Numbered from the stretch's first letter, positions 24,982 through 34,415 are shown. The stretch is DNA of 64,000 nt from RAM1 sp040376925 (GCA_040376925.1 JBEIPU010000001.1:24883-88882), one strand, 5' to 3'. Notes: generated by a model from the letters alone, not told the origin. A program made the numbers and translations.

Positions 24982-27086
24982 AAATCAATCCTCGCCAGCG
25001 GCTGGATGTTGATCTCCTGCGTCATCTCCTGGTAGCTCAGCACGGGCAGTTCGTACAGCTCGGGCTCGACCAGCTTGCGCAGGTAGCGCCGGATGTCCAT
25101 GGACGTCAGCAGCACGGGCTTGTGGGCGGCGGCGCTGAGGTCCCCCACGGTGTTCTTGATGCTTTCGACCAGGCGCTTGCCCGTGGCCGGGTCCAGCGCC
25201 AGGTAGCTGCCCGCGCTGGTCTGGCGGATGGCACTGCGCAACGTGTCTTCGACTGCTGGCGCCAGCAGGTAAGCCGGCAGCATGTTCTGCCCGCTCGAAT
25301 GCCTGTAGCTGATATGCCGCTTGAGGCTCGCGCGCACGTACTCGGTGAGCAGCACCGAATCCTTTTCCTTCTGGCCCCATTCCACCAGCGACTCCAGAAC
25401 GGCACGCAGATTGCGCACCGACACCTCCTCGGACACCAGTCTTTGAAGGATTTCGGCGATCTTCTGGATCGGCATCACGCGCGTGACTTCCTTGACCAGA
25501 TCGGGGAACCGTGCCTCCATGGCACCCATGAGGAACTTGGTCTCCTGGATACCCAGGAAGTCGGCCGAATATTTCTTGAGCACGAACGCCAGGTGGTACG
25601 TCAGCACCTGGCTGGCGTCCATGACCGGCACGCCGGCGCGCTCCAGCGTGTCCTTGAGCGACGCAGGCACCCACAGCGTGGGGATATTGGGGAGGAACTT
25701 GATGTCTTCCTCGTACGGAACCTGCAGCGCCTCGAGGTTGCGCGGGTTCTCGCGGGCGATGAGCCAACCCGGGCGCAGCTTGCCTTGCGACACCGGCACT
25801 TCAGCCAGCAGGATGCCGTAGGTGTCGCGCGCCAGCTTCTCGTTGAACCGAAGCTGGATGCCGGGAAACGGCACGCCCAGGTCGAAGTACAGCGCGCGGC
25901 GGATCTTGAGCAGTTCCTCGTTCAGCACCTGCGCGTCGAACTCCGTGCGCAGGTGTTCGGCCACGTCCATCAGCAGTGGCACCGTGGGCACGAATTCTTC
26001 GCCCGCCTCGCTTTTCGCCTTGATGGCCGGCGCGCCAGCGGCCTGCATGGCCGGCACCTCGGTCACCTGGCCGGTCTTGCTGTCCACGACCTTGCGCGTG
26101 TTGCGCAGCAGGATGAAGCCCACACCACCCAGCGCCAGCGCCAGGCACACGAATGTCAGCGTGGGCATGCCGGGGATGAGCCCCATGCCCAGCGCCACTG
26201 CGGCGGCGATCACCAGCGCGCGCGGCTGCGCCAGCACCTGCGAACCGATGTCGCGGCCCACGTTGGACGGCCCCTCGCCCGTATTCACGCGCGTGACGAT
26301 GATGCCCGCGCAGATGGCGATGAACAGCGCCGGTATCTGCGCGATCAGCCCGTCACCGATGGTCAGCACCGAATAGACCTTGGCCGCGTCGCCCATGGTC
26401 ATGCCGCGCTGCAGGGTGCCCACCATGATGCCGCCCAGCAGGTTCACGACCACGATGATCAGCCCCGCGATCGCGTCGCCCTTGACGAACTTCATCGCGC
26501 CGTCCATGGCGCCGTACAACTGGCTTTCTTTTTCCACAATGCCGCGGCGGCGCTTGGCTTCTTCCATGTCGATGGAGCCGGCGCGCATGTCGCCGTCAAT
26601 CGACATCTGCTTGCCCGGCATCGCATCCAGCGAAAAGCGCGCGGCAACCTCGGCCACGCGCTCGGCGCCCTTGGTGATGACGATGAACTGGACGATGGTC
26701 AGGATGAGAAACACCACCAGGCCCACGATCAGGTTGCCGCCCACCACGAAGTTGCCGAAGGTCTCGACGATGTGGCCCGCGTCGGCCTGCAACAGGATGA
26801 GCCGCGTGGTGGCGATGGAAATGCCCAGGCGGAACAGCGTGGTGACCAGCAGCACCGAAGGGAAGCTGGAAAACGCCAGCGGCGACGGCAGGTACATGGC
26901 CACCATCAGCAGCATGGCCGACACCGTCATGTTCAGCCCGATCAGCACGTCCACCAGCCAGGTGGGCAGCGGCAGGATCATCATGAAAATGATGGCCACG
27001 ATCATGACCGCCAGCACGATGTCGTTGCGGCTGGTCAGCAGCATCACCAGGCGGTGCATGCGCGCCTGCAGGCTGGCCTGAGTCAT
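24978..27086 (-). CDS. sctV: T3SS export gate protein SctV (YscV/LcrD)
   Basis: The 702-residue protein has about eight membrane helices in residues 20-330. The FHIPEP signature lies at 143-165 (RVAEVAARFSLDAMPGKQMS and following). A large C-terminal cytoplasmic domain forms the nonameric ring that sorts substrates. Length matches LcrD/PcrD. Genes sctX and sctY stand directly upstream, as in the ysc/psc loci; SctY overlaps its start by 4 bases. Confidence 0.98.
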   Translation of the reverse strand: MTQASLQARMHRLVMLLTSRNDIVLAVMIVAIIFMMILPLPTWLVDVLIGLNMTVSAMLLMVAMYLPSPLAFSSFPSVLLVTTLFRLGISIATTRLILLQADAGHIVETFGNFVVGGNLIVGLVVFLILTIVQFIVITKGAERVAEVAARFSLDAMPGKQMSIDGDMRAGSIDMEEAKRRRGIVEKESQLYGAMDGAMKFVKGDAIAGLIIVVVNLLGGIMVGTLQRGMTMGDAAKVYSVLTIGDGLIAQIPALFIAICAGIIVTRVNTGEGPSNVGRDIGSQVLAQPRALVIAAAVALGMGLIPGMPTLTFVCLALALGGVGFILLRNTRKVVDSKTGQVTEVPAMQAAGAPAIKAKSEAGEEFVPTVPLLMDVAEHLRTEFDAQVLNEELLKIRRALYFDLGVPFPGIQLRFNEKLARDTYGILLAEVPVSQGKLRPGWLIARENPRNLEALQVPYEEDIKFLPNIPTLWVPASLKDTLERAGVPVMDASQVLTYHLAFVLKKYSADFLGIQETKFLMGAMEARFPDLVKEVTRVMPIQKIAEILQRLVSEEVSVRNLRAVLESLVEWGQKEKDSVLLTEYVRASLKRHISYRHSSGQNMLPAYLLAPAVEDTLRSAIRQTSAGSYLALDPATGKRLVESIKNTVGDLSAAAHKPVLLTSMDIRRYLRKLVEPELYELPVLSYQEMTQEINIQPLARIDL

Positions 27087-27427
27087 GCCGTCACCTCCGG
27101 TGGCACCAGCGCGGCCCGGATGACCTGGCAGGCAGCCATCGCGGCACTGGCTTCAATGCGGCGGCCGCTGGCCGCCAGCGCCCGCGCGCGCAGCAGGTGG
27201 TAGGCCACGTCGATGCCCCCGGCGACCGCCACGCGCTCCAGCGTCTGCAGCGCGGGGCCGTTGTGGCCGCACAGAACCTGCGCGTGCGCCAGCGCGCGCA
27301 ACACCCTGCGCTGCCCCGGTGCCAGGGCATCCAGCGCCGCCAGCAGCGCGGCGGCCTTCTGCGGCCGCGCATTGCGCTGATAGGCATACGCAAGCAGTTG
27401 CATGACATGGGATTCCTGAGGGGTCAC
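27083..27427 (-). CDS. sctY: SctY (YscY-like TPR chaperone of SctX)
   Basis: A 114-residue protein starting at a GTG (27427) with an AAGGATG ribosome site. It consists of tetratricopeptide-like helices (AYAYQRNARPQKAAALLAAL and on), as does the 114-residue YscY. In Yersinia, YscY binds YscX and both contact the export gate YscV. The order sctW, sycN, sctX, sctY, sctV is the same as yopN, sycN, yscX, yscY, lcrD. SctX and SctY are found only in the Ysc branch, so this places the system there. Confidence 0.82.
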   Translation of the reverse strand: MTPQESHVMQLLAYAYQRNARPQKAAALLAALDALAPGQRRVLRALAHAQVLCGHNGPALQTLERVAVAGGIDVAYHLLRARALAASGRRIEASAAMAACQVIRAALVPPEVTA

Positions 27428-27431
27428 GTCT

Positions 27432-27851
27432 TCATCCTTGCAACAGGGAACGCAGACTGGTGCGCAGCAGATCGCGCAAGCCGGCCTCCTCGTCCAGCAC
27501 CGCGGCGGCCTCTGCCAGCAGCCGGCCAAGCGGCGGGTCGGCATGGCGGCGCGCATCGGCCAGGTCGTGCAGACGCGCCTGGACGGACTCCACAACCGCC
27601 TGGAACCTTGCGGGCATCAGCAGGTCTGCGTCAGCCAGGCCGGGGCGAATGGCCGCGTCCAGCAACGCGTCGAGGTTGACCGCGGCCAGCAGTCCGTCCA
27701 ATGCCGACACATGCGCCTGCGCGGCCGGGGCAAGAGCGCCGGCACCGGGTGGCAGCAGCGCCTCGGGGGCGCCGGCTGAGCCGGGTGAGTCGACGATGGC
27801 ATCAATGCCGCGATCAAAGAATCGCGCCGGGAGCGGCCGGACTTCAACCAT
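27432..27851 (-). CDS. sctX: SctX (YscX-like early secreted protein)
   Basis: A 139-residue protein from ATG 27851; the frame upstream of this overlaps the chaperone gene. The N-terminal 60 residues are Pro/Ala/Gly-rich. The C-terminal half is helical and ends with AAVLDEEAGLRDLLRTSLRSLLQG, resembling the YscX C-terminus (small residues, acidic turn, terminal Leu-rich helix). YscX is itself exported and needed for secretion. Identification rests mainly on gene order and this C-terminal pattern. Confidence 0.75.
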   Translation of the reverse strand: MVEVRPLPARFFDRGIDAIVDSPGSAGAPEALLPPGAGALAPAAQAHVSALDGLLAAVNLDALLDAAIRPGLADADLLMPARFQAVVESVQARLHDLADARRHADPPLGRLLAEAAAVLDEEAGLRDLLRTSLRSLLQG

Positions 27852-28230
27852 GGCGCACCTCGTCGGACCACCGGCCCAGGTAATCAGCAACCCGCCCCAG
27901 CGCCGCCACGGTGAATTCGGCGGCCGGCACGCGTGCCATCACCAGCAGCAAGGCTTCGGGCCCATGGCCGCGCACGGCGACCTGCACGGCCACGGGTGGC
28001 GCTGCGTCGTGGTGCGCCTTCTCCAGCGCGCTGCGCAGCACCGCGCCGCCTTCAAAACCCAGGGGCCGGCCCAGGTAAACCAGCACTTCATCGCCAGCGG
28101 GTGATGGCTCGATCGCCAGCACGCCGCCGGCCTGCAGGTCCAGCTGGGCGACACCGCCGTCGCCCAGGCGCAGCGCGGGCAACCCGAGCTGGCGGCCGAA
28201 TTCCGCCAGGGCCTCATGCAACCAGTTCAT
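27844..28230 (-). CDS. SycN-like class I chaperone of SctW
   Basis: A 128-residue protein with the small alpha/beta CesT-type chaperone fold. It opens with an N-terminal helix (WLHEALAEFGRQLGLPAL). Beta strands follow (GVAQLDLQAGGVLAIEPS and EVLVYLGRPL), and it closes with a C-terminal helix. In Yersinia SycN pairs with YscB to bind YopN. Here the gene follows sctW (4-base overlap) and a YscB-like gene stands before sctC at 46383, so the same heterodimer is expected. Confidence 0.78.
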   Translation of the reverse strand: MNWLHEALAEFGRQLGLPALRLGDGGVAQLDLQAGGVLAIEPSPAGDEVLVYLGRPLGFEGGAVLRSALEKAHHDAAPPVAVQVAVRGHGPEALLLVMARVPAAEFTVAALGRVADYLGRWSDEVRHG

Positions 28231-29339
28231 TCGCCCCTCCGCTTTTCTTCCTCGGCCACGGTTTCGTCGTAGGCCGACTGGGCGCTGCCCAAAATGTTGT
28301 TGCGCGCCTCGGCGTCGGGGAACACGCGCACCGGCATGTCACGCAGCACCTTGCGCGTGCAGCGGTGAAACCACAGGCGTTCGGGCAGGCCGGCCACGCG
28401 GAACCGGGCTGCCATTTCCACCAGCCGGCCGGGCTGGACCCAGCGCTCGCTGGTCAGCGACACCAGCACCTTCATCAGTTCCAGCGGGTCCAGGGGAATG
28501 CCCAGGCGCTGAATCACGTCCTGCGACAGGTTCCTGCAATCCAGTAGCACCGTGCTGGCGATCTGCATCTCGTGCACATCCTTGACCAGGGCATTGAGCC
28601 GGCGCGGGTCGCACGACGACTGCGTGGCCGACAGGTCGGCGCCCAGCGCATGCAGCAGCGCCTGCAGCCCGCGCTCAAAGTCGTCTCCACGGGCGCCGGA
28701 CAGGCGCTGGAGCACCACCTCGAAGGTCTGCGCGAACGTCGGTTCCCCCAGCACGATATCGGCATAGGCCTGCTGGAAGTTCTGCACGCCCTGCGCCGTG
28801 GGCTCAAAGCCCGCGGCGGACTGGGCGCTGTTCAGCCCGGCCTGGATCTGGCTGCCGGCCAGCTGGTCAAGCTCGTCCAGCGCGTCCTGCAGCGCAAGCT
28901 GCACGGCCGCGGGCATATCGCGCCCCACCGCGTCGTCCAGCGCCATCTGCAGCAGGACGAACTGGTGCGCCGGCGTGCGCGACTCCCGGGCGGCGGCGTC
29001 GCGTGGGCGACGGCTGGTCTGCATGCGGCGCAGCACCTCGGCGCGGTCGTCGCTGTCCTGCAGAAGATGGGTGGCTTTCAGGTAGTCGTTGATCTGTTCC
29101 GCGCGCAGGCGCCGCGCGCCGCCCGCGCCGCCAATCTGGCGCTGGCCCATCGACCTGGTCTCGATCCTGGATGCCATCACGAAGGTCATTTCCTCCCTGG
29201 CGTCGGACAGGATCGACTGCGCGTCCTTCACCTGCACCTGTTCGCCAGACGGGAGCGAGCCGGTACGTTCACGCGCTGCGTTCGCCACGGCACCGAAATG
29301 GCCTGCGACTTGCGTGACAGCGGATGCGGCGAATGACAT
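28227..29339 (-). CDS. sctW: T3SS gatekeeper SctW (YopN-TyeA fusion)
   Basis: A 370-residue protein. It has a non-helical secretion-signal-like N-terminus, a HrpJ/YopN domain (roughly 40-270) and a C-terminal TyeA-like part (roughly 285-350). In Yersinia YopN and TyeA are separate; here they are one chain. The gatekeeper blocks effector export until host contact and helps order translocators before effectors. It heads the leftward operon, and its start is divergent from the translocator operon. Confidence 0.9.
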   Translation of the reverse strand: MSFAASAVTQVAGHFGAVANAARERTGSLPSGEQVQVKDAQSILSDAREEMTFVMASRIETRSMGQRQIGGAGGARRLRAEQINDYLKATHLLQDSDDRAEVLRRMQTSRRPRDAAARESRTPAHQFVLLQMALDDAVGRDMPAAVQLALQDALDELDQLAGSQIQAGLNSAQSAAGFEPTAQGVQNFQQAYADIVLGEPTFAQTFEVVLQRLSGARGDDFERGLQALLHALGADLSATQSSCDPRRLNALVKDVHEMQIASTVLLDCRNLSQDVIQRLGIPLDPLELMKVLVSLTSERWVQPGRLVEMAARFRVAGLPERLWFHRCTRKVLRDMPVRVFPDAEARNNILGSAQSAYDETVAEEEKRRGE

Positions 29340-29535
29340 GGCGGATGGGGCCCGGCTTGTGTAATGACGCAGTCAGGATAGGAGAACGACCCCAGCGCGC
29401 ACAGAGAGACAGAGGTATGCATCTGTGCAGGCGAGGCCATCGCTGACGCATCCCATTTCAGAAGACATCGGTATAGGTTTCGCACCAGCGCCGCAACGCC
29501 TAAATTGGCTGCACATCAAGCCACGCAGCCAAACC
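29340..29535. promoter_or_regulatory. Divergent control region of the two T3SS operons
   Basis: This 196-base gap lies between the starts of sctW (leftward) and the small gene at 29536 (rightward), so it should hold both main promoters. It is less GC-rich than the genes. A TATAGG patch with TAAATTGG downstream lies around 29470-29505. I looked for a TTCG-N16-TTCG (hrp-II/PIP) box and found none. No sure regulator site can be named. Confidence 0.55.
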
Positions 29536-29847
29536 ATGAACACGCAAGAACCGCAGGACCTACCCGACGTTGTCGCCCAGGCCGAGGCGCTCCTTGCGAA
29601 GGCGAGCCAGGTTCTGGATTTCACTACCGCCTTGCCGCAGGGCATCGACGAGCGCGCGCTCAGGCCACTGCTGCTCAAGCTGGCCGCCGACAACAGCGAG
29701 CAGCGTCGCGCCGAGGAACTGCGCACCGTGGTGGCCGCTCAGGTGGCGCTGGCGCATCAACAGCCCGGCCTTGAGAGCCCGGCGCTGGACGCAAGCCCCA
29801 TGACCGTGTTCGCGCGGCAGATCCGCCGCCGCCGCAACCTGGTCTGA
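29536..29847 (+). CDS. Small hydrophilic protein heading the translocator operon
   Basis: A 103-residue protein from ATG 29536; the frame is open 111 bases further upstream, but that part lies in the control region. Residues 8-80 are almost wholly helical and charged (LPDVVAQAEALLAKASQVLDF; NSEQRRAEELRTVVAAQVAL). The C-terminus is basic (RQIRRRRNLV). It has no signal peptide. It occupies the place of lcrG (ysc) or the small gene before bsp22 (bsc). A chaperone or cap for the tip protein is plausible, but no family is certain. Confidence 0.6.
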   Translation: MNTQEPQDLPDVVAQAEALLAKASQVLDFTTALPQGIDERALRPLLLKLAADNSEQRRAEELRTVVAAQVALAHQQPGLESPALDASPMTVFARQIRRRRNLV

Positions 29848-29880
29848 CACCCACGCGGAACGCCACACAGAAAGACGCCC

Positions 29881-32442
29881 ATGTCAAACACCCTGCCCGA
29901 GCATCGCGACACCATACTGACCGACAACTCGGTGGTGTATTTGAAGACCCGAGGCATGCATGACACCGCCGTGAAATGGTGGAGGGCTGTCGAGCAGGCC
30001 CGCGACAGGATCAACCAGAGCCTGTTGCAGGGCGCGCCGGCAGACATCGAGGACGTGAAGTACGTCGTGGACTGGTACAACGACAACGCCTACACGCTCG
30101 ATGACGGCGCCGGAAATGAGAACAACTCATTCGTCCAGCTACAGAAGTACTTTTTTACCGGCTTCGAAAGCCTGGGCACAGGCAAGACCCGGGCGCGCGT
30201 GTACCTGGAGGCGGGGGGCACGATCAGCGATGCCCTGGCACCGCTTTTCCTGGATGCCCGTTTTCATGCGAGCGTTGCCGATCGCAACGCCTACATCGCC
30301 AAGGCGATGCACAACCACGCCTACAACCCTGAATCCACGAAGCCGCCGTCCCTTGAGTTGGTCAAGCTGTTCCTGGGCAGCGCAGGATCCATCGGTGACC
30401 TGGCCTGGGTGGAAAACCCGAATGCGCCGGGCAGCACTACCAAGGTATCGCCCTGGCCTTCCGGCACTACCACGACGGCGGCTGCGCGCACCGCCATCGA
30501 AGGCTGGATCGGCAAGCTGCTGAAAGGGGAAGCCGAACCCGGCAGCACGCTGGACCCGCAATTGCTGAAGGCCTACATCGACAGCGACCCCGACGCCTCC
30601 ACCGCATGGATTGGCACTACCCTGCAAAGCACCTTCGCCACGACCGGCCCGGTGTCTGCCACCGCACTCACGCTGCTGGAAACGTACCGTGGCCTGAACC
30701 TCAAGGGCCCGGGCGGCTCCGTGCGTGCACCCGACACGCTGGACAAGACCTTTGACCCGGCGCCGCCGCCGCAACCCATTGCCGGCTGGATGAGCCTGGC
30801 GCTGGACCTGACGGAAAAGCTGGCACGCGAAGGGCTGCCGCCCCAGCCTGCCATCCTGGCAAGGCTGGACGAAGTGCACCCCTGGGCAGGCGCCTACGCC
30901 CGCTATTGCGTGCTGCGCCAGCAGATCGAGCGCGGCCAGAACCTGGATACCACGCTGCTGACCGACCTGGCAAAGTACAGGCCGAGCGCGGCGGAGACGC
31001 TGTGCCTGCTGCAGTTTGAAACCTCATACCAATCATCGCTGGCGCTGATCAACAGTAACGGCGCCATCGAGACGAGCCGCTACAGCAGTTCCAACACGCC
31101 CCGCATCCGGAACTTCCTGACAGACCTGGGCACGCCACCACCGAAAATTGGTGACACGGTCCGCCTGTTCAATGGCGCCAGTGAAATGGTCGCTGTACAG
31201 CTGACCGTCACCCACCTGGCGCAAGGTTATGTGGATCTTGTGCCGACGGCCAGCCTCGCGGACGGTCGCTACGACTTCAACACCACTATCCAGCGCGGCA
31301 CCGGCGAACCCCAATCCTCACCCGGGATACCGCTGCAAATACTGCTCGACGCCAGCCCACCTTCAGCAAATAGCGCGGAGTACTCCAACGTCACCCGACA
31401 AACTGTCATCAATTTCGGGCCGTCTTTTCTGGGCCTTGACAGCATTGCACCAGACCCTTCGGCATTCGAGATCGATTTGGGTGGAAGTGGAAACGCACCG
31501 GCAATCGTCAGTGTCGTTGTGGATGCCATTGGCAACAGGGTGGTGTTGAACCATGCCGGGTTCTATCCGAACAACGTCTTCAATATGACGGTGAGGTATT
31601 CAAACCCTGACAACAGCAACTCACTGCGTGATCTCGCAGGTAATGCAATTCAGGATTTCTTCGTCAACGGCGTTCAAGGCTCCCTGGAAACGGCTGTCGC
31701 AACCACACTTGCTCCTGCGCCGCTCAGCAACATCAAACCTCGCGCCATGGACCACGGCGCGATGGACATGCTCAAGGTGCTGCGGCCCGACCTGGCGGCG
31801 AGCTGGCTGGCCCGGTTCACCGCCGCCAACCTGATCGGGCCGCCGCCCCCGCCGCCGCCGGCCCCGCCCGCACCACCGCCCAAGGCTTTCAGCGAAATGA
31901 CGCCCGAGGAGCAGGACCAGCTGGCCCTGCAGGTCCTGGTCAAGGAAAGCTACAGCGAACGCTACCGCCTGATCGAGAAGATGGTCAGGGACCAGATGGA
32001 AAAGATCCAGCTGCAAAACACCTATGTGACCCGCCTGGCCGAACTGCGGCGCGTCCTGTCCAGCCTGCAGGTGGACACCAACGCGGGCAACGACCAGCAG
32101 AAGATGAACGAGATCCTTCCGGACAGCGCCGAGGCCGGCTGGTTGAGCAAGATCCAGGCGGCCGAGGCGCTGCTGCCGGGGCTGGAGATCTTCAGCCAGA
32201 CGGCGGGCGAGACCGACCCCGCCAAGAAGGGCCGCTTCAGCCTCACCCAGGTGACCAAGCGGGGCCTGGCCGACGCGATCGACGCGCTGGGCAAAAAGAT
32301 CGAAGCCGCCAGCGGCGACCAGCAGTTGTTCATGACGGACCTGCAATCGCTGATGGGCAAGGCGTCCGATGCCAGCAGCACCATGAGCAACATCCTCAAG
32401 CGGCTTCACGACAACAACGAAGCCATCATCCGCAACCTCTGA
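29881..32442 (+). CDS. Very large T3SS tip-position protein with SwmB-like domain
   Basis: An 853-residue protein where ysc and bsc loci encode tip or filament proteins of about 200-330 residues. Residues 1-490 match nothing I know. Residues about 497-603 look like a SwmB/Ig-like beta domain (LDSIAPDPSAFEIDL, then LRDLAGN). A proline run at about 653-668 (PPPPPPPAPPAPPP) acts as a hinge. Residues 670-853 form a helical hairpin-like region; the last helix (FMTDLQSLMGKASDASSTMS, ending NEAIIRNL) resembles tip proteins of the EspA/Bsp22/LcrV kind. No signal peptide is present. The SycD chaperone gene follows after 30 bases. Role as needle tip or adhesive fibre is inferred. Confidence 0.65.
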   Translation: MSNTLPEHRDTILTDNSVVYLKTRGMHDTAVKWWRAVEQARDRINQSLLQGAPADIEDVKYVVDWYNDNAYTLDDGAGNENNSFVQLQKYFFTGFESLGTGKTRARVYLEAGGTISDALAPLFLDARFHASVADRNAYIAKAMHNHAYNPESTKPPSLELVKLFLGSAGSIGDLAWVENPNAPGSTTKVSPWPSGTTTTAAARTAIEGWIGKLLKGEAEPGSTLDPQLLKAYIDSDPDASTAWIGTTLQSTFATTGPVSATALTLLETYRGLNLKGPGGSVRAPDTLDKTFDPAPPPQPIAGWMSLALDLTEKLAREGLPPQPAILARLDEVHPWAGAYARYCVLRQQIERGQNLDTTLLTDLAKYRPSAAETLCLLQFETSYQSSLALINSNGAIETSRYSSSNTPRIRNFLTDLGTPPPKIGDTVRLFNGASEMVAVQLTVTHLAQGYVDLVPTASLADGRYDFNTTIQRGTGEPQSSPGIPLQILLDASPPSANSAEYSNVTRQTVINFGPSFLGLDSIAPDPSAFEIDLGGSGNAPAIVSVVVDAIGNRVVLNHAGFYPNNVFNMTVRYSNPDNSNSLRDLAGNAIQDFFVNGVQGSLETAVATTLAPAPLSNIKPRAMDHGAMDMLKVLRPDLAASWLARFTAANLIGPPPPPPPAPPAPPPKAFSEMTPEEQDQLALQVLVKESYSERYRLIEKMVRDQMEKIQLQNTYVTRLAELRRVLSSLQVDTNAGNDQQKMNEILPDSAEAGWLSKIQAAEALLPGLEIFSQTAGETDPAKKGRFSLTQVTKRGLADAIDALGKKIEAASGDQQLFMTDLQSLMGKASDASSTMSNILKRLHDNNEAIIRNL

Positions 32443-32472
32443 ATCCGGCCGCTACCCCGAAAGGACTGTCCC

Positions 32473-32997
32473 ATGAAAAAGATACCGTTGACCGACGCGG
32501 CGACGCCCGGCGCCGCGCTGACCCAAGACCAGTCGGAGGCCATTGCACGGCAGCTCATGTCGCACATTGCGCAAGGTGGTGTTTTGGGTGACATCCACGA
32601 CTTCAGCGAACGCGATTACGAAGTGATGTACACGCTGGGCCACAGCCTGTACACCCAGGCGCGCTACCCCGAAGCCGCCAGCGTCTTCGGCTTCCTGTTG
32701 CTGCACAACCACCAGGACCTGCGCTTTGTGACGGCGTACGCCGCCGCGCTGCAGATGAACCAGGACTGGGGCGGTGCGATCAGCCTGTACACGCTGGCCG
32801 CCACGCGCGACATGTCCAACCCGGCGCCGTGCTTTCACACCTGCGAATGCCTGCTGGGCCTGGGCCTGAAGCAGCAGGCCGCCGAAGGCCTGGTCATGGT
32901 GATCCGGCAATGCAGCGCAAGCCCCGGCCACGAGGCGCTGGGGCTGCGCGCGCAAGCCATGCTGGACCTGATTTCCGAACCCCAGGAGGCCGCATGA
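32473..32997 (+). CDS. Translocator chaperone, LcrH/SycD family (copy 1)
   Basis: A 174-residue class II chaperone with three tetratricopeptide repeats. Family features are visible: YEVMYTLGHSLYTQARYPEAASVFGFLLLHN, then GGAISLYTLAA and CFHTCECLLGLG. It has an AAAGGA ribosome site and overlaps the YopB-like gene as ATGA. SycD proteins keep the two hydrophobic translocators soluble before export. This matches bcrH1 in Bordetella. Confidence 0.9.
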   Translation: MKKIPLTDAATPGAALTQDQSEAIARQLMSHIAQGGVLGDIHDFSERDYEVMYTLGHSLYTQARYPEAASVFGFLLLHNHQDLRFVTAYAAALQMNQDWGGAISLYTLAATRDMSNPAPCFHTCECLLGLGLKQQAAEGLVMVIRQCSASPGHEALGLRAQAMLDLISEPQEAA

Positions 32998-34415
32998 CCG
33001 CCACGACCTCGACAGGCGCATCCACGCCCCCCGTCACGACCGGCCAGGGCGCCACGGCCACGGGCGACAACGGCAACAAGCCGGCCGAACTGACCGAAGC
33101 CGAGAAGCTGGAGCTGGCCCGCCGGGCGGCGGCCGAAGCGGAACTGCAGGAGCGCCTGACGGAACTCATCAAATCGCTGCTGCCCACGCCGATTTCGGCC
33201 AATGCCCAGGGGGCCATGTTGAAGACACCGTTCGGCGTTCCGGGCATCGCGCCGCCCAAAGGGGCCTCGATCCTGGAGATCTTCGACTTCGGCGCGCAGC
33301 TCACCACCAAGTCGCAGCAGACCCAATTGAACGCGACGCGCGACCAGATCGTCATCAACAAGAACACGAGCGAGGAATACCACGTCCGGCTGCAGCGCAT
33401 GAGGGAAGAGCGCGACAGGCAGATGCAGGCCGCCACCCAGAACGACAACACGTCGAAGTTCCTCAAGTTCTTCAAGAAGAACCTGCCGTACGTCATGACG
33501 GCGCTGTCCGTGGTGGCCACTGTCGCCACGGCGGGCGCGGCGTCGCCACTGCTCGTGGCGGCCACGGTGGCCATGACGTCCTATCAGCTGGCGCAGCAGA
33601 TCAGCCAGGATGTCGGTGGCCCGTCGCTGAGTATGGCGGACGCAATGTCCCAAGGCTTTTCCGAAGCCGCGCAAAAATGGGGCGGCATGTCCCGGGAAGA
33701 CGCCGACAAGCTGGGCGAAACGCTGTCGGGCGCGGTGATGGTGGCCGCCACGCTCGCGTCCGCCAAGTCGCTCGCGTCTGGTGCCGGCGTGAGTTCCCTG
33801 CTCAAGATGGCCAAGGACAACCCGGCCATGCGCAGCGCCCTGTACCGCTTTGTCGCGCCCAGGCTGGTGGCCCCGGCGCTGATGGCCCTGGACCCCAAGT
33901 TCGGCGCCAACATGGTCAGCGGCTCGGCCCGGCTGGACGGGCGTATGAGCGACGAGGATGCATCCATCCTCAACACCAGCGTGGCCACTGGCCTGCAGCT
34001 GGCCGTGGGCGTCGGCATGGGCCGTGCGTCCGGCGGCCTCGGTACGGCGACCAAAGCGTTGGGCGCTGCCGACGAAGTCAGCAACGCGTCGCAGGCCGCT
34101 GTCAATTCGTCCAAATTCGCGGCTGGCGTCAGCGTCAGCCAGGCGACCGTTACCACCGGCAACGGCGCCGTGGGCGTGACCGACAGCATCCTGAGCCTGG
34201 AAACCGAGGAGCTGAACCGGCTGGCCGCGCAGTTGGGCGTCAGCGTGGACGAGCTCGTCGCAACGCTGGACGCCCTGCAGCAGTACTTCCAGTTCTTTGC
34301 CGAGGCGCTGCAAAAGATCATCCAGCAAATGGACGGCACCGCGCAAACGCTGTCCGACGAAATCCACAAGGCTCACGAAACCAACACGGTCGTCGCCCAG
34401 AACATCGCTGCCTGA
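32994..34415 (+). CDS. sctE: Major translocator SctE (YopB/BopB-like)
   Basis: A 473-residue protein from ATG 32994. A Thr/Ala-rich N-terminus is followed by a coiled-coil-prone helix (about 30-60 and 110-150). A strong hydrophobic pair lies at about 165-200 (YVMTALSVVATVATAGAASP, then LLVAATVAM), with weaker hydrophobic segments at 240-270 and 330-350. A long amphipathic C-terminal helix ends the chain. The layout matches YopB-family pore formers, which insert into the host membrane with the YopD-like partner. Its own chaperone is encoded just upstream. Confidence 0.88.
   Translation: MTATTSTGASTPPVTTGQGATATGDNGNKPAELTEAEKLELARRAAAEAELQERLTELIKSLLPTPISANAQGAMLKTPFGVPGIAPPKGASILEIFDFGAQLTTKSQQTQLNATRDQIVINKNTSEEYHVRLQRMREERDRQMQAATQNDNTSKFLKFFKKNLPYVMTALSVVATVATAGAASPLLVAATVAMTSYQLAQQISQDVGGPSLSMADAMSQGFSEAAQKWGGMSREDADKLGETLSGAVMVAATLASAKSLASGAGVSSLLKMAKDNPAMRSALYRFVAPRLVAPALMALDPKFGANMVSGSARLDGRMSDEDASILNTSVATGLQLAVGVGMGRASGGLGTATKALGAADEVSNASQAAVNSSKFAAGVSVSQATVTTGNGAVGVTDSILSLETEELNRLAAQLGVSVDELVATLDALQQYFQFFAEALQKIIQQMDGTAQTLSDEIHKAHETNTVVAQNIAA

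Noticed and set aside
25122..27203. A 693-codon open frame opposite sctV
   Set aside because: His/Arg/Gln-rich shadow of a conserved export gate gene; no ribosome site and no recognisable fold.
29340..29535. A PIP/hrp-II box (TTCG-N16-TTCG) for HrpX/HrpB control of the T3SS
   Set aside because: The TTCGC near 29490 has no second TTCG at the needed distance. The locus is also Ysc-type, where such boxes are not expected.
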